From Ignavibacteriota bacterium (GTDB lineage: Bacteria; Bacteroidota; Ignavibacteria; UBA10030; UBA6906): a DNA stretch of 64,000 bases. Numbering within the stretch: position 1 is the first letter of the stretch; each line of letters begins with the position of its first letter. Under the pieces are notes generated by a model. It searched no databases. It was not told where the DNA came from and was given only the letters and a program-made list of their open reading frames with translations. The position numbers were made by a program, and so were the translations under genes. The stretch spans positions 310,001 through 374,000 of the forward strand of contig JADJHP010000006.1 in the NCBI GenBank assembly GCA_016707525.1. Reading direction: 5' to 3'. Positions 20,347 to 29,104 of the stretch are shown one piece after another.

Positions 20347-21494
20347 GTCCCGTCATCGAGATCGGTGTTCCGCAGGACGAGATCGAAGCCCGGCGCCGGC
20401 GGGTCGAATGCGCGAAGCGGTTCGAGGTCCCCGACCGGGTCCCGGTCATCCCCGCGATCGCCCATCGCTTTCTCGTCCCGAAGACAGGGATCTCGTTCCG
20501 TGAGTACTACCAGGATCCGGAAACGATGCTGCGGGCGCAGATCCTCGCACAGAAGTGGTTGATGGAGAATGTCCGGACCGACGCGTACAGCATCACCGGT
20601 CCGTGGGTGGGGGGATGGACGGATTTTCAGAATACGTTTGAAGCCGGGAGCCTCGGGTGCGAGATCGTGTTCCCCGAGGATGACATCCCCTGGGTCGGCC
20701 CCGGGTGGGTGGATACGGATGCCGATCTGCAGAAGCTCGAGCGGATGGACTTCGTGCAGGGCGGCATCAATGCGCGGCAGATCGCCTACCGCAAGGCGAT
20801 GATGGTCGTGGCAGAAAAGTATCCTGTCCGGTTTCAGGGCGGTCCCGTGTTCTATCCCGGCATGAACCCCGCGCTCACCCACACCTCCGATGGGCCGTTC
20901 GGTGTGGCGGGCGATATCATGGGGCAGACGGAGTTGTTCATCGCGGTCAAAGAACGGCCGGAGTTCGTCCGTGAACTTCTGCGCATCGTCACGGACAAGC
21001 TCATCGCCTATCTCGATTTCTGCTGGGAGGAAGAAGGCCTCCCGGTCCCGAAGGACTTCGCGTGGACGGACGACCTTGCGGTATCGCTGTCGGCGGCAAC
21101 CTACCGTGACCTGGTCCTGCCATTCGAGAAACAGCTGCGGTTCCATTTTGACGGGCGTCTCAGCCTTCATATGTGCGGCGCGACGGACCACCTGCTGGAG
21201 ATCTTCACGCACGACCTGGCGATCCACGAGTTCCAGGGATTCGGGTATCAGGTGGACCTTCATACGGCCGCCCGGGTGATGGGAGGCAAGGTCGTGCTGA
21301 TCGGGAATGTGAACCCGATGCTCATCCACAGCGGGACGCCGGAGGAGATCCGGCAGGCGACGCGAAGGGTGATCGAGATCCTCGGCCCGCACCGCGGGCT
21401 GATCATCCAGGACGGAAGCAACATCCCGCCGGGGACACCGGTGGAGAACATCAATGCCATGATGGAGGCGGCGGAGCTCTATGGCCGTGCATGA
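20343..21494 (+). CDS. URO-D-like (MtaA/uroporphyrinogen decarboxylase superfamily) protein 1
   Basis: A cytoplasmic protein of 383 residues in the URO-D/MtaA fold. ATG 20343 overlaps the regulator's stop. Supporting motifs are RVECAKRFEVPDRVPVIPAI, SITGPWVGGW, LSLHMCGATDHLLEIF, and GNVNPMLIHSGTPEEIRQAT with a late IPPGTPVENINAMMEAA. Corrinoid methyltransferase members of this superfamily bind zinc through His-X-Cys plus a late Cys. Here HMC is present, but the late position reads QDGSNIPPGTP with no Cys. True uroporphyrinogen decarboxylases end differently, so haem synthesis is unlikely. Such proteins recur in FCB sugar loci with no proven role. One-carbon removal from a methylated sugar is a possible inference. 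It overlaps the next gene by 14 bases. Confidence 0.8.
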   Translation: MSPVIEIGVPQDEIEARRRRVECAKRFEVPDRVPVIPAIAHRFLVPKTGISFREYYQDPETMLRAQILAQKWLMENVRTDAYSITGPWVGGWTDFQNTFEAGSLGCEIVFPEDDIPWVGPGWVDTDADLQKLERMDFVQGGINARQIAYRKAMMVVAEKYPVRFQGGPVFYPGMNPALTHTSDGPFGVAGDIMGQTELFIAVKERPEFVRELLRIVTDKLIAYLDFCWEEEGLPVPKDFAWTDDLAVSLSAATYRDLVLPFEKQLRFHFDGRLSLHMCGATDHLLEIFTHDLAIHEFQGFGYQVDLHTAARVMGGKVVLIGNVNPMLIHSGTPEEIRQATRRVIEILGPHRGLIIQDGSNIPPGTPVENINAMMEAAELYGRA

Positions 21495-22652
21495 CAATGA
21501 TGTGGCGCGGTTGCCCGCGCAGTCACCTGCCCACCGTACATTCCTCGAACGGATGTGGCGCCTCGAGAACGTCGAACGCCCCGGGTTTATGTTCGGCTAT
21601 GTCGGCCCGAAGGTGAAGGGAGGGTCGCCGATCAAGAGCGCATTGTTCTCGGTCGAGGGCACAGGTACCGTGCGGCAACGGCTGCAGGACCCTGAAATGT
21701 TCCTCCAGGCGCAGCTCGAAGAATTGAAAGCGACCGCCCTCCTGCCGGGCGACGTCGTGTCGTCGCTGTGTCCTGCGTTCGGCGTGGTCTCCATCCCGTC
21801 GGCCTTCGGGAGTGAGGTGGTGTGGTGGGAAGACAATCTCCCTGCGGTCCATCCGGCATGCGACGGCGAGGCGGCATCCGTGGAAGCACTGCAGGTCCCG
21901 GATCTCACGAAAGGTGAGGTCCCGCGCATCCTGAGGACGACGACCCACTTTCTCGAACGGACCGCCGGCACGGTTCCGATCCGGCTCACGGATGTGCAGG
22001 GACCCCTGGATGCCTCCACACTCATCGCGGGGCATACGGAATTTCTGGCGCTGATGAAGACCGATCCGGAGGTGGCGCACAGGCTGCTCCGGAAGGTCAC
22101 GGATTTCATCATCGCCTGGTCAGGGCGCAGCGGGAGCTGGCCCGGCAGCGCGGCGTCGAATTCGTCCCGAGCATGTTCCAGCCCTGGCTCCCCGACGGCA
22201 TGGGTGTGTCGGTGGCGAACGATGAGTGCGTGATGCTCTCGGCGGCGATGCACGACACCTTCAGTGTGCCGTACATGAACATGCTCTCGGAAGAATTCGG
22301 CGGTGTGTTCATGCATTCCTGCGGCGACTGGACCCATCAGTTCAGCAGCCTGGAAAAAGTGCACAACCTGCGTGGACTCGAATTCGGATCCACGGAAGCA
22401 CACTACGAGAAGGTCCTCGGGCATTTCGGGGGGAAGAAGGTGCTTGCATGCCGGGTGGGGCTGCACCGCGATATGCACTTCGACGGCATGATGGACTACG
22501 TCGAACGCATCCTGCGCGCGGCCCGGACCTACCGCGGGCTCTTCATCAACGTCGATGTCACCAATGGCATCGTGGACGACACCTGGCCCGAGACCGACAT
22601 CCAGGCGATCGCGCAACGCATCTCTTCGCCACCTCCCAAAGACAACGGATGA
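21481..22652 (+). CDS. URO-D-like protein 2, one frameshift
   Basis: A second URO-D-superfamily protein of about 390 residues. It becomes continuous if one base is added near 22114-22118 (ATCGCCTGGT), where DFIIA joins LVRAQRELARQRGVEFVPSM. The first half carries GTGTVRQRLQDPEMFLQAQ, PSAFGSEVVWWEDNLPAV and IRLTDVQGPLDASTLI. The second half carries MHSCGDWTHQFSSLEKV, with the His-X-Cys zinc pair, and GKKVLACRVGLHRD. The late Cys position is not conserved (TNGIVDDTWPETD). It overlaps the first URO-D gene at its start and the GH31 gene at its end (ATGA), so the three are translationally coupled. The substrate is unknown. It is distinct in sequence from copy 1, not a recent duplicate. Confidence 0.75.
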
Positions 22653-24976
22653 ATGCACGCCCGTACAATGCACCTGATGGTTTTGAATGTGTGATCCGGG
22701 CTGCATCGATGGCCACGGATCACGGGTCAATGAGCTTCGACGCGGTGACGGAATGCGGCACGGTCGTGCGGATGTCCTTCCGCATGCCATTGCCGGACAT
22801 CTGGGAGTGGACCATCGTTCCTTCCGGGGCCATGGTCCCACCGCCCACCGGCATGGTCGTGTCATCGTCTCAGCCTCCCGTTCCTGTCACCGATACCCCA
22901 TCACCGCATGGGCACACTCTTTTCGCCGGCCGTAGTGTCCTTCGCATCGATGCGGACCCCTGGTTCTTCCGGATGGAGGACCCGGAGGGGACATGCCTCT
23001 TCCGTGAGAATCCCACCGACGTGGACGGTCTCGGGCGGCCGTTCGTTCTTCCGCTGGGCATCGTGCAGGGAGCACCTGGCACGCAGGCCGTGACGTTCGC
23101 TTTCCATCTGGAGCCCGACGAGGCCCTGTTCGGGCTTGGCGAGAAATTCCTCCCGTTGAACAGGCACGGCCAGCGTATCACCGCATGGACGCAGGATGCC
23201 TTCGGGTCAACGAGCGAGCGATCGCATAAAAATATCCCACTTCTCATCAGCACGCGAGGGTACGGCCTCTTCCTGGATACCGGTGCGCGGATTATCTGGG
23301 ACCTCGGGGTGGCGTCCTGCCAATCCTGTACGGTGACCGTCGAAGCCCCCTCTCTGCGGATGTACCTGATACCGGGCCGGGACCCTGCTGAGATCCTGAG
23401 GCGGTATGCGTCGCTCACAGGATGCGCGCCCGTCCCGCCGCCATGGACGTTCGGGCTCTGGGTCTCGTCCGGCGGTACCTACCGCGACCAGCCGGCGATG
23501 GAAGCGCTCATTGACGGCCTGGAGAAGCACGGGATCCCCGCGGACGTCGTGCATATCGACCCCTGGTGGATGACGTGGCGGAAGTATTGCGATTTCACAT
23601 GGGACGCTACATCGTTCCCGGACCTTCCCGGGTTGATCGCGCGGATGCGCGAGAAAGGTCTCCGGCTCTGTTTGTGGGAGCACCCGTACATCTCGGTGGA
23701 AAGCGAACTCTTTGCGTTCGGCAAGGATCACGGGTATTTCCTGTTGAGGCCGGATGGCGACGTGTATGTGATCGACTACGGGCTCTCGCTCGCCCCGCGC
23801 CCCGACGGGATCGTCCGTGAAGCCACACCGGAGAACTCCTGGAATGCCCGCGTGGCCATCATCGATGTGACGAACGCCGATGCCGTCCGGTGGTTCCAGG
23901 AGCTCCACCGGCCGGTGTTCAAGGCCGGCGCAGATGTCTTCAAGACGGATTTCGGCGAGGATATCCCGGCGGATGCGGTCTTTGCCAATGGCGAGACGGG
24001 GAAGACGATGCACAATCTGTATCCGCTTCTCTACAATGAAGCGGTGTCGGAGGTGACGCGGCAGGAACGGGGCCACGGTGTGGTGTGGGGACGGGCGGCG
24101 ATCGGCGGGAGCCAGCGCACGCCCGTGTGCTGGTCGGGCGATCCGGCTGCGGACTTCGACAGCCTTGCCTGCACGGTGCGGGGAGGGCTCTCCATGGGGC
24201 TCTCCGGCGTGCCGTTCTGGAGCAACGACATCGGCGGGTACCGCGGCAGGCCGTTGCCGGACCTGTACGTGCGGTGGGCGCAATTCGGACTCTTCTGCTC
24301 GCACAGCCGCATGCATGGCGACAGTCCGCGTGAGCCGTGGGTCTTCGACGATGAAGCCCTGAGGATCGTGCGGCAGTACGTCCATTTGCGTTACCGCCTG
24401 TTCCCGTACCTGTATAGTGCCGCCATCGAGGCGAGCCGGACGGCGATGCCTGTCATGCGCGCGCTGCCGCTGATGTGGCCCGATGATCCACACGCGTCTG
24501 TGCACGATCAGCAGTATATGCTTGGCCCGTCGCTCATGGTCGCCCCTGTCGTTCACCCATCGGGGAAGAAGATCGTCTATCTGCCGGAAGGCACGTGGAT
24601 CGACTTCTGGACCGGCGAAGTGATCCGGGGGCCAGAGATTCTCCGGCTGGACGTATCGCTGTCCACCCTTCCGCTGTATGTGCGGGCCGGGGCAGTGATC
24701 CCGATGCTCGAGCAGGGTGCCCGGATCACCGGCGGGCGCCACGAGCGCCTCGTCCTGTCGCTCTGGTCGGATGATCAGGGGACCACGCGCTTCGCGGACG
24801 ACGACGGCGAAACGGAAGTGAGCGTTTTCCCTGGCCTCGACCACTGCACGGTGAACTGGCAGGGGCCGGCGGCGCGGACGTATCATATTGAATTGCATGC
24901 ATCCGGTTACCGTGGCGTGATACGTGAAGGCGACACCGGACGCGCGCGCAAGGGTTCCATGCTGGTCCGGTTGTGA
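22649..24976 (+). CDS. GH31 alpha-xylosidase/alpha-glucosidase, YicI-like
   Basis: A cytoplasmic retaining alpha-glycosidase of 775 residues, close to the 772 of E. coli YicI. ATG 22649 overlaps the upstream stop and there is no signal peptide. The N-terminal beta-sandwich has FGLGEKFLPLNRHGQ and the barrel has GLWVSSGGTYRDQ and PADVVHIDPWWM. The nucleophile motif is FKTDFGEDIP at ~432, the form typical of alpha-xylosidases of the YicI type. The acid/base Asp is in CWSGDPAADFDSL at ~497. The C-terminal part (LYVRAGAVIPM, WSDDQGTTRFADDDG) is normal. Lack of a signal while the upstream hydrolases are exported suggests it trims imported oligosaccharides. Alpha-xylosidase is likely. Alpha-glucosidase cannot be excluded. 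Confidence 0.9.
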   Translation: MNARPYNAPDGFECVIRAASMATDHGSMSFDAVTECGTVVRMSFRMPLPDIWEWTIVPSGAMVPPPTGMVVSSSQPPVPVTDTPSPHGHTLFAGRSVLRIDADPWFFRMEDPEGTCLFRENPTDVDGLGRPFVLPLGIVQGAPGTQAVTFAFHLEPDEALFGLGEKFLPLNRHGQRITAWTQDAFGSTSERSHKNIPLLISTRGYGLFLDTGARIIWDLGVASCQSCTVTVEAPSLRMYLIPGRDPAEILRRYASLTGCAPVPPPWTFGLWVSSGGTYRDQPAMEALIDGLEKHGIPADVVHIDPWWMTWRKYCDFTWDATSFPDLPGLIARMREKGLRLCLWEHPYISVESELFAFGKDHGYFLLRPDGDVYVIDYGLSLAPRPDGIVREATPENSWNARVAIIDVTNADAVRWFQELHRPVFKAGADVFKTDFGEDIPADAVFANGETGKTMHNLYPLLYNEAVSEVTRQERGHGVVWGRAAIGGSQRTPVCWSGDPAADFDSLACTVRGGLSMGLSGVPFWSNDIGGYRGRPLPDLYVRWAQFGLFCSHSRMHGDSPREPWVFDDEALRIVRQYVHLRYRLFPYLYSAAIEASRTAMPVMRALPLMWPDDPHASVHDQQYMLGPSLMVAPVVHPSGKKIVYLPEGTWIDFWTGEVIRGPEILRLDVSLSTLPLYVRAGAVIPMLEQGARITGGRHERLVLSLWSDDQGTTRFADDDGETEVSVFPGLDHCTVNWQGPAARTYHIELHASGYRGVIREGDTGRARKGSMLVRL

Positions 24977-25019
24977 GCATCATCCGTAGGTTCTGATCAA
25001 CCCCAACGAGGAGTCATTC

Positions 25020-25421
25020 ATGAAGAAGTCCGGTATCCTTCATTCTGATCTGGCGGCGATCGTGGCAGGGATGGGGCATGGCGACAAACTGGTCATCTGC
25101 GACTGTGGCTATCCGATACCGCACGACAAACCGATGGCCGATTGCGTGCTCACGGTCGGCACGCCCGGACTGGTGCAGACGTTGAAGGTGGTGCTGGGTG
25201 AGTTGCACATCGAGGGTGCGATGATGGCAAAGGAAGTGGAGCAGAAGAGTCCGGCGATCCTGAAGGAGATCCAGGCCGCCATCGGTACGGTGCCGATGAA
25301 GAAGATCTCGCATGAGAAGTTCAAAGAGTTCTGCCGCACCGAACCGAACGTGAACTTCGTCCGTACCGGTGAAGCAACCCCGTTCTCGAATATCGTGTTG
25401 ATCGCCGGAGTGGTGTTCTAA
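25020..25421 (+). CDS. rbsD: D-ribose pyranase
   Basis: A 133-residue cytoplasmic mutarotase that interconverts pyranose and furanose or anomeric forms of D-ribose and related sugars. It follows the E. coli RbsD pattern along its whole length: KKSGILHSDLAAIVAGMGHGD (His-20 is the catalytic residue), ICDCGYPIPHDKPMADCVLT and GEATPFSNIVLIAGVVF. GAGGAG lies six bases before the start. It is the last gene of the plus-strand arm, 43 bases after the GH31 gene and 12 bases from the end of the convergent operon. No ribokinase or ribose transporter is nearby, so it may act on another aldose released by the locus. Confidence 0.93.
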   Translation: MKKSGILHSDLAAIVAGMGHGDKLVICDCGYPIPHDKPMADCVLTVGTPGLVQTLKVVLGELHIEGAMMAKEVEQKSPAILKEIQAAIGTVPMKKISHEKFKEFCRTEPNVNFVRTGEATPFSNIVLIAGVVF

Positions 25422-25433
25422 GGGATCCTCCCG

Positions 25434-26453
25434 CTATTGCCTCAGGGCCTCACCGGCCATCGCTTCGACATTCTCCGGCGGTACGTTGGGGAGCAGGGCT
25501 TCGTGGCTCGGGCTGATGATGACGTAGGGTCCGAGCGCCTGCTTCACCCTCCGCACGTCCACCCGTACATCGTCCGGCGTGCCGTGCACGAGCAGTTCCT
25601 GTGTGTCGATCCCGCCGAGGAAGGCGATCGAGTCTTTGAAGTCGCGTGCGAGCGTTGCGGCACTCATGTTCTCCGCGCGTGCCTGCAGCGGATGCAGGCA
25701 CTGGATGCCCGCCTCCACGAAGCGGCCGATGATCTGGTGCACCGAGCCGCAGGAATGCAGGATCACCTGATAGCCGCGTTCATGGGCCTGTGCCGAGAGC
25801 CGGCGCACCCATGGCATCACGAATCGTTCCAGTTGTTCCGGCCCGATCATCAATCCGCGCTGTGTCCCGAGATCGTTGCCGAAGAAGTAGGCCTCCATCG
25901 TATCGCCCGCCAGATCGTACAGCTTCGTGTTCGCTTCCAGGTAGAACGTGCACACCCTCTCGAAAGCCGCTTCCACCAGATGGGGGTGGGTGTGCATCTT
26001 GATGAGCAGTTCCTCGAATCCGAACAGGTCTGCCACGTCGTGGAAGAACGGCGCCCAGTAGCCTCCGGCCCGGTAGAATCCCTCCGCCGCCTTCAGCGCC
26101 GCGATGGTCTCGTCGAGATGCACGTAGCTGAGGGACGGCCATTCGTAGGCACGTTCGATCTCCTCCACCGTTTCGCACTGCGCCAGCGGGCCCGGGTCGC
26201 CCAGCGATGTCTTGTGCCGCCAGAGGTCGAACAGCCCCTTGCCCTCAGGGTGCCGGTACGTTGAATCCATGAGCTGGGGTGTGATCCATCGGAAGTCGCT
26301 GCCCAGGGCGCGATGCAGATCCTCCAGCGAACTGACCCCGAAGTACTTGTAATAGATCGGCAGGGTGTCGCCGTGCGGGTTGCCCAGCCAGAAGCCGCAC
26401 CGGTCCACGGGCCGGCGGGCGATGATGTTCCGGATACGCTGTTGTGATGTCAT
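25434..26453 (-). CDS. URO-D-like protein 3
   Basis: A 339-residue cytoplasmic member of the URO-D/MtaA superfamily. It is the last gene of the minus-strand operon, its start overlapping the GH3 stop by four bases. Motifs are MTSQQRIRNIIARRPVDRCGFWLGNP, YWAPFFHDVADLFGFEELL, VILHSCGSVHQIIGRFVEAG (the His-X-Cys pair), LGGIDTQELLVHGTPDDVR and NVPPENVEAM. The late zinc-ligand Cys seen in corrinoid methyltransferases is replaced (ISPSHEALLPNVP). It is as diverged from copies 1 and 2 as they are from each other. A URO-D-like gene at the end of a sugar operon is a repeating pattern in this locus and implies a linked catabolic step. No experimental role is known to me. Confidence 0.82.
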   Translation of the reverse strand: MTSQQRIRNIIARRPVDRCGFWLGNPHGDTLPIYYKYFGVSSLEDLHRALGSDFRWITPQLMDSTYRHPEGKGLFDLWRHKTSLGDPGPLAQCETVEEIERAYEWPSLSYVHLDETIAALKAAEGFYRAGGYWAPFFHDVADLFGFEELLIKMHTHPHLVEAAFERVCTFYLEANTKLYDLAGDTMEAYFFGNDLGTQRGLMIGPEQLERFVMPWVRRLSAQAHERGYQVILHSCGSVHQIIGRFVEAGIQCLHPLQARAENMSAATLARDFKDSIAFLGGIDTQELLVHGTPDDVRVDVRRVKQALGPYVIISPSHEALLPNVPPENVEAMAGEALRQ

Positions 26454-29104
26454 TTCGTTGGTCCTGTTACCGCGAATGAGCCCGTGCGCCGGATGTCTTC
26501 CGATGAGCTGCCGACCATCACCTCGATCATACCGGGTTCGAGCACTGGCTTGAGGTCGGCGCCGGGGTACGACAATTCTGCGCCACGGAGAGTGAAGACC
26601 ATGGTCTGCTGCGCACCGGGGGCGAGTGTGATACGCTGGAAGGCCTTGAGTGCTTTCACAGGCCGGGTGAAGGAGGCGATGGGGTCATGCGTATACACCT
26701 GCACGACCTCATCGCCGGTACGCGTTCCGGTGTTTCTCACGTCGATCCGTATCTGCACGGTGCTGTCGGGTGAGATCGCGGCAGGAGCAATGTCCAGGTT
26801 TGCATACGAGAATGTCGTGTAGCTGAGTCCGTGGCCGAAGGGGAAGAGCGGTTTGCCGCTGAGATCCGTGTAATCGTCGCCCCGCCCCGTGGGCTTGTGG
26901 TTGTAGTACAACGGTACCTGTCCGACGTGCTGCGGGAACGTGACCGGGAGTTTGCCGCCCGGGTTCATGTCGCCGAAGAGCACATCGGCGATGGCATTGC
27001 CGCCCTCCTCACCGGGGTACCACGCTTCGACGACAGCGGCGACGCTGTCGATCCAGTTCGCCATCGTGACGGCGTTGCCGCTGTAGATCACGACGATGGT
27101 CGGCTTCCCCGTGGCGGCAACGGCACGGATGAGTGCTTCCTGTCCGCCGGGGAGTTCCAGATGCGTCCGGTCGTATCCTTCACCCTCGATGATGCCCACT
27201 GCGATGATCGCCGCATCGGCCTTCCTGACGGCTTCCACGGCCGCGGCCTGAGCGGGATCGACCTCGGTCAACCGGCGCCAGACCAGCGCCGCATGGCACC
27301 AGCCGCTGTTCTCGTAGTAGTCCATCCTGATGTCGTACGCCCTGCCGGCCTCGAACCGCATCGTCACATCGTCCAGCGTTGCGCCGCGGTCGAACCACCG
27401 TTCGAGCATCAGTTTTCCGTCGATCCAGAGCCGCACGCCGTCGTCGGTGGCTGCCCCGATACGGTACAGACCGCTCACCGTGGGGACCAGTTTCCCTGTC
27501 CAGCGCACGGAGAACTGTTCGCGCGGGATGAGGGAGTCGGGAGATCCCATGGCCCACGTGAACTGCACACCCGGATCCACGCGGACGATGCGCGGTGTAC
27601 CGGAGAATGTCATGTTGTCAAAGTACTCGGCTTTCAGGCCATGAGCGCCCGGGGGGGCGCCTGCAGGTACCAGATTCTCTGCGGGGATCATCGGAAGGAC
27701 ATCGAAGCCGACGCTCGCGCCTTTTTCGTACACGAGCTGTGCAGAGGGCACCGCCGCCGCGATCCCTTCACGCAGGGTCACAGCCTTCATACCATAGCCG
27801 CTGTAATCGCCGAGCACCACGGAGTCCGCACACGGCCCGACCACGGCGATGCGTTTGATGCTTTTGCTGAGCGGGAGGGTATGCGCTTCGTTCTTCAGGA
27901 GGACGATCGCCTTGCGTGCAGCGTCCCGGGCAAGGGCACGGTGAGCGGGTGCATCGTTGACCGCATCCGCCTGCGCGGCATCCACGTAGGGCGATTCGAA
28001 CAATCCCAGCCGGAATTTTGCACGGAGGATGTTGGCGACGGCCCGGTGCACCGCGTCCATCGATACCAGTCCGTCTTTCGCGGCGTCGACGAGGGGATCG
28101 CCATAGTAGATGATGTCCGGGAGCTCCATATCCAGCCCCGCTTCCACGGCCATCGCCGCGGCTTCACGCATCGTGGCTGCTGCGCCGTGCTTTTCGCGGA
28201 TCCCGGCAACGGAACCGTAATCCGAGACGACGAATCCCTGAAATCCCCACTCCTTCCGGAGAATGTCCGTGAGGAGCCAGTGGCTGGCAGAGGCGGGGAC
28301 GTCGTTCAGGGAGTTGTATGATGCCATCACGGACGTGGCGTGGCCTTCCTGGATGCACGCTTTGAACGGTGCCAGGTAGACCTCACGGAGTTCGCGTTCT
28401 CCCATGGAGACCGGATAGGAATCGCGGCCTCCTTCCCCGTTATTCACCACGAAGTGCTTCGGGGTCGTCAGCACACCTTCATTCTCGATCGCTTCGCAGA
28501 AGGCCACACCCATCCGGGCATGGAGGAGAGGATCCTCGCCGTACGTTTCGCCGACCCGCCCCCAGCGTACATCGCGTGCGATGTTCACGACCGGCGACAG
28601 GACCTGGCGGATGCCGCGTGCACGCGTTTCCTTCGCGATCACCGTCGCGACCCTGCCCATGAGCGCGGGGTCCCAGGTCGCCGCGAGTCCGATGGCCTGC
28701 GGGAAGCTCGTGACCTTCGTGCCGATGAGTCCGTGGAGCGCCTCATCATGGAACAGGATCGGGATGCCGAGCCTGGTCCGATCGACCGCCATCCTCTGGA
28801 CAGAGTTGATGCTTTCCGCGGCTGCGGTTGCCGTGAACCGGCGGAAGATGGGGCCAACGCCGCCGACGCCGTCGGCTGTGAGGTTGTTGCCCCAGACCAC
28901 CTTCTTCGTCGTGCACCGGAGCTGGGCGATCTTCTCCTCGAGGGTCATCCTGGAGAGCAGATCGGCCACGCGTGCTTCGACCGGTGCCGTGCGCTGCATG
29001 TAGGTTGCCCGGAGGTCACGGTGCTGGGCCGGCGCTGTGGCCATGCCGGCAACGGACAGCATCAGGACCGCCGGGATGAGGATCGAAGATGCGTGTCTGA
29101 TCAT
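26450..29104 (-). CDS. Secreted GH3 beta-glycosidase with PA14 insert
   Basis: An 884-residue exported enzyme. The start at 29104 (MIRHASSILIPAVLMLSVAG) gives a signal peptide and overlaps the upstream stop by one base. An earlier in-frame start inside the GH38 gene is rejected. The N-terminal TIM barrel has LFHDEALHGLIG, RWGRVGETYGEDP, KHFVVNNGEGGRDSYPVSMGER and the nucleophile motif FVVSDYGSVAGI (Asp at ~294). A PA14 domain (~486-625, AEYFDNMTFSG, AATDDGVRLWIDGKLML) interrupts the second alpha/beta domain, as in many beta-glucosidases. A fibronectin-like tail (LFPFGHGLSYTTFSY, GDEVVQVYTHDP) ends the chain. It releases beta-linked glucose or xylose from oligosaccharides, probably in the periplasm. 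Confidence 0.93.
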   Translation of the reverse strand: MIRHASSILIPAVLMLSVAGMATAPAQHRDLRATYMQRTAPVEARVADLLSRMTLEEKIAQLRCTTKKVVWGNNLTADGVGGVGPIFRRFTATAAAESINSVQRMAVDRTRLGIPILFHDEALHGLIGTKVTSFPQAIGLAATWDPALMGRVATVIAKETRARGIRQVLSPVVNIARDVRWGRVGETYGEDPLLHARMGVAFCEAIENEGVLTTPKHFVVNNGEGGRDSYPVSMGERELREVYLAPFKACIQEGHATSVMASYNSLNDVPASASHWLLTDILRKEWGFQGFVVSDYGSVAGIREKHGAAATMREAAAMAVEAGLDMELPDIIYYGDPLVDAAKDGLVSMDAVHRAVANILRAKFRLGLFESPYVDAAQADAVNDAPAHRALARDAARKAIVLLKNEAHTLPLSKSIKRIAVVGPCADSVVLGDYSGYGMKAVTLREGIAAAVPSAQLVYEKGASVGFDVLPMIPAENLVPAGAPPGAHGLKAEYFDNMTFSGTPRIVRVDPGVQFTWAMGSPDSLIPREQFSVRWTGKLVPTVSGLYRIGAATDDGVRLWIDGKLMLERWFDRGATLDDVTMRFEAGRAYDIRMDYYENSGWCHAALVWRRLTEVDPAQAAAVEAVRKADAAIIAVGIIEGEGYDRTHLELPGGQEALIRAVAATGKPTIVVIYSGNAVTMANWIDSVAAVVEAWYPGEEGGNAIADVLFGDMNPGGKLPVTFPQHVGQVPLYYNHKPTGRGDDYTDLSGKPLFPFGHGLSYTTFSYANLDIAPAAISPDSTVQIRIDVRNTGTRTGDEVVQVYTHDPIASFTRPVKALKAFQRITLAPGAQQTMVFTLRGAELSYPGADLKPVLEPGMIEVMVGSSSEDIRRTGSFAVTGPTK

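Noticed and set aside
20343..22652. Assignment of the URO-D genes as hemE
   Set aside because: Sequence motifs fit the MtaA-like branch, there are three copies in a sugar locus and no other haem genes are nearby.
23207..24898. Long minus-strand open frame opposite the GH31 gene
   Set aside because: Low-complexity Arg/His composition and no start context, while GH31 motifs are certain on the other strand.
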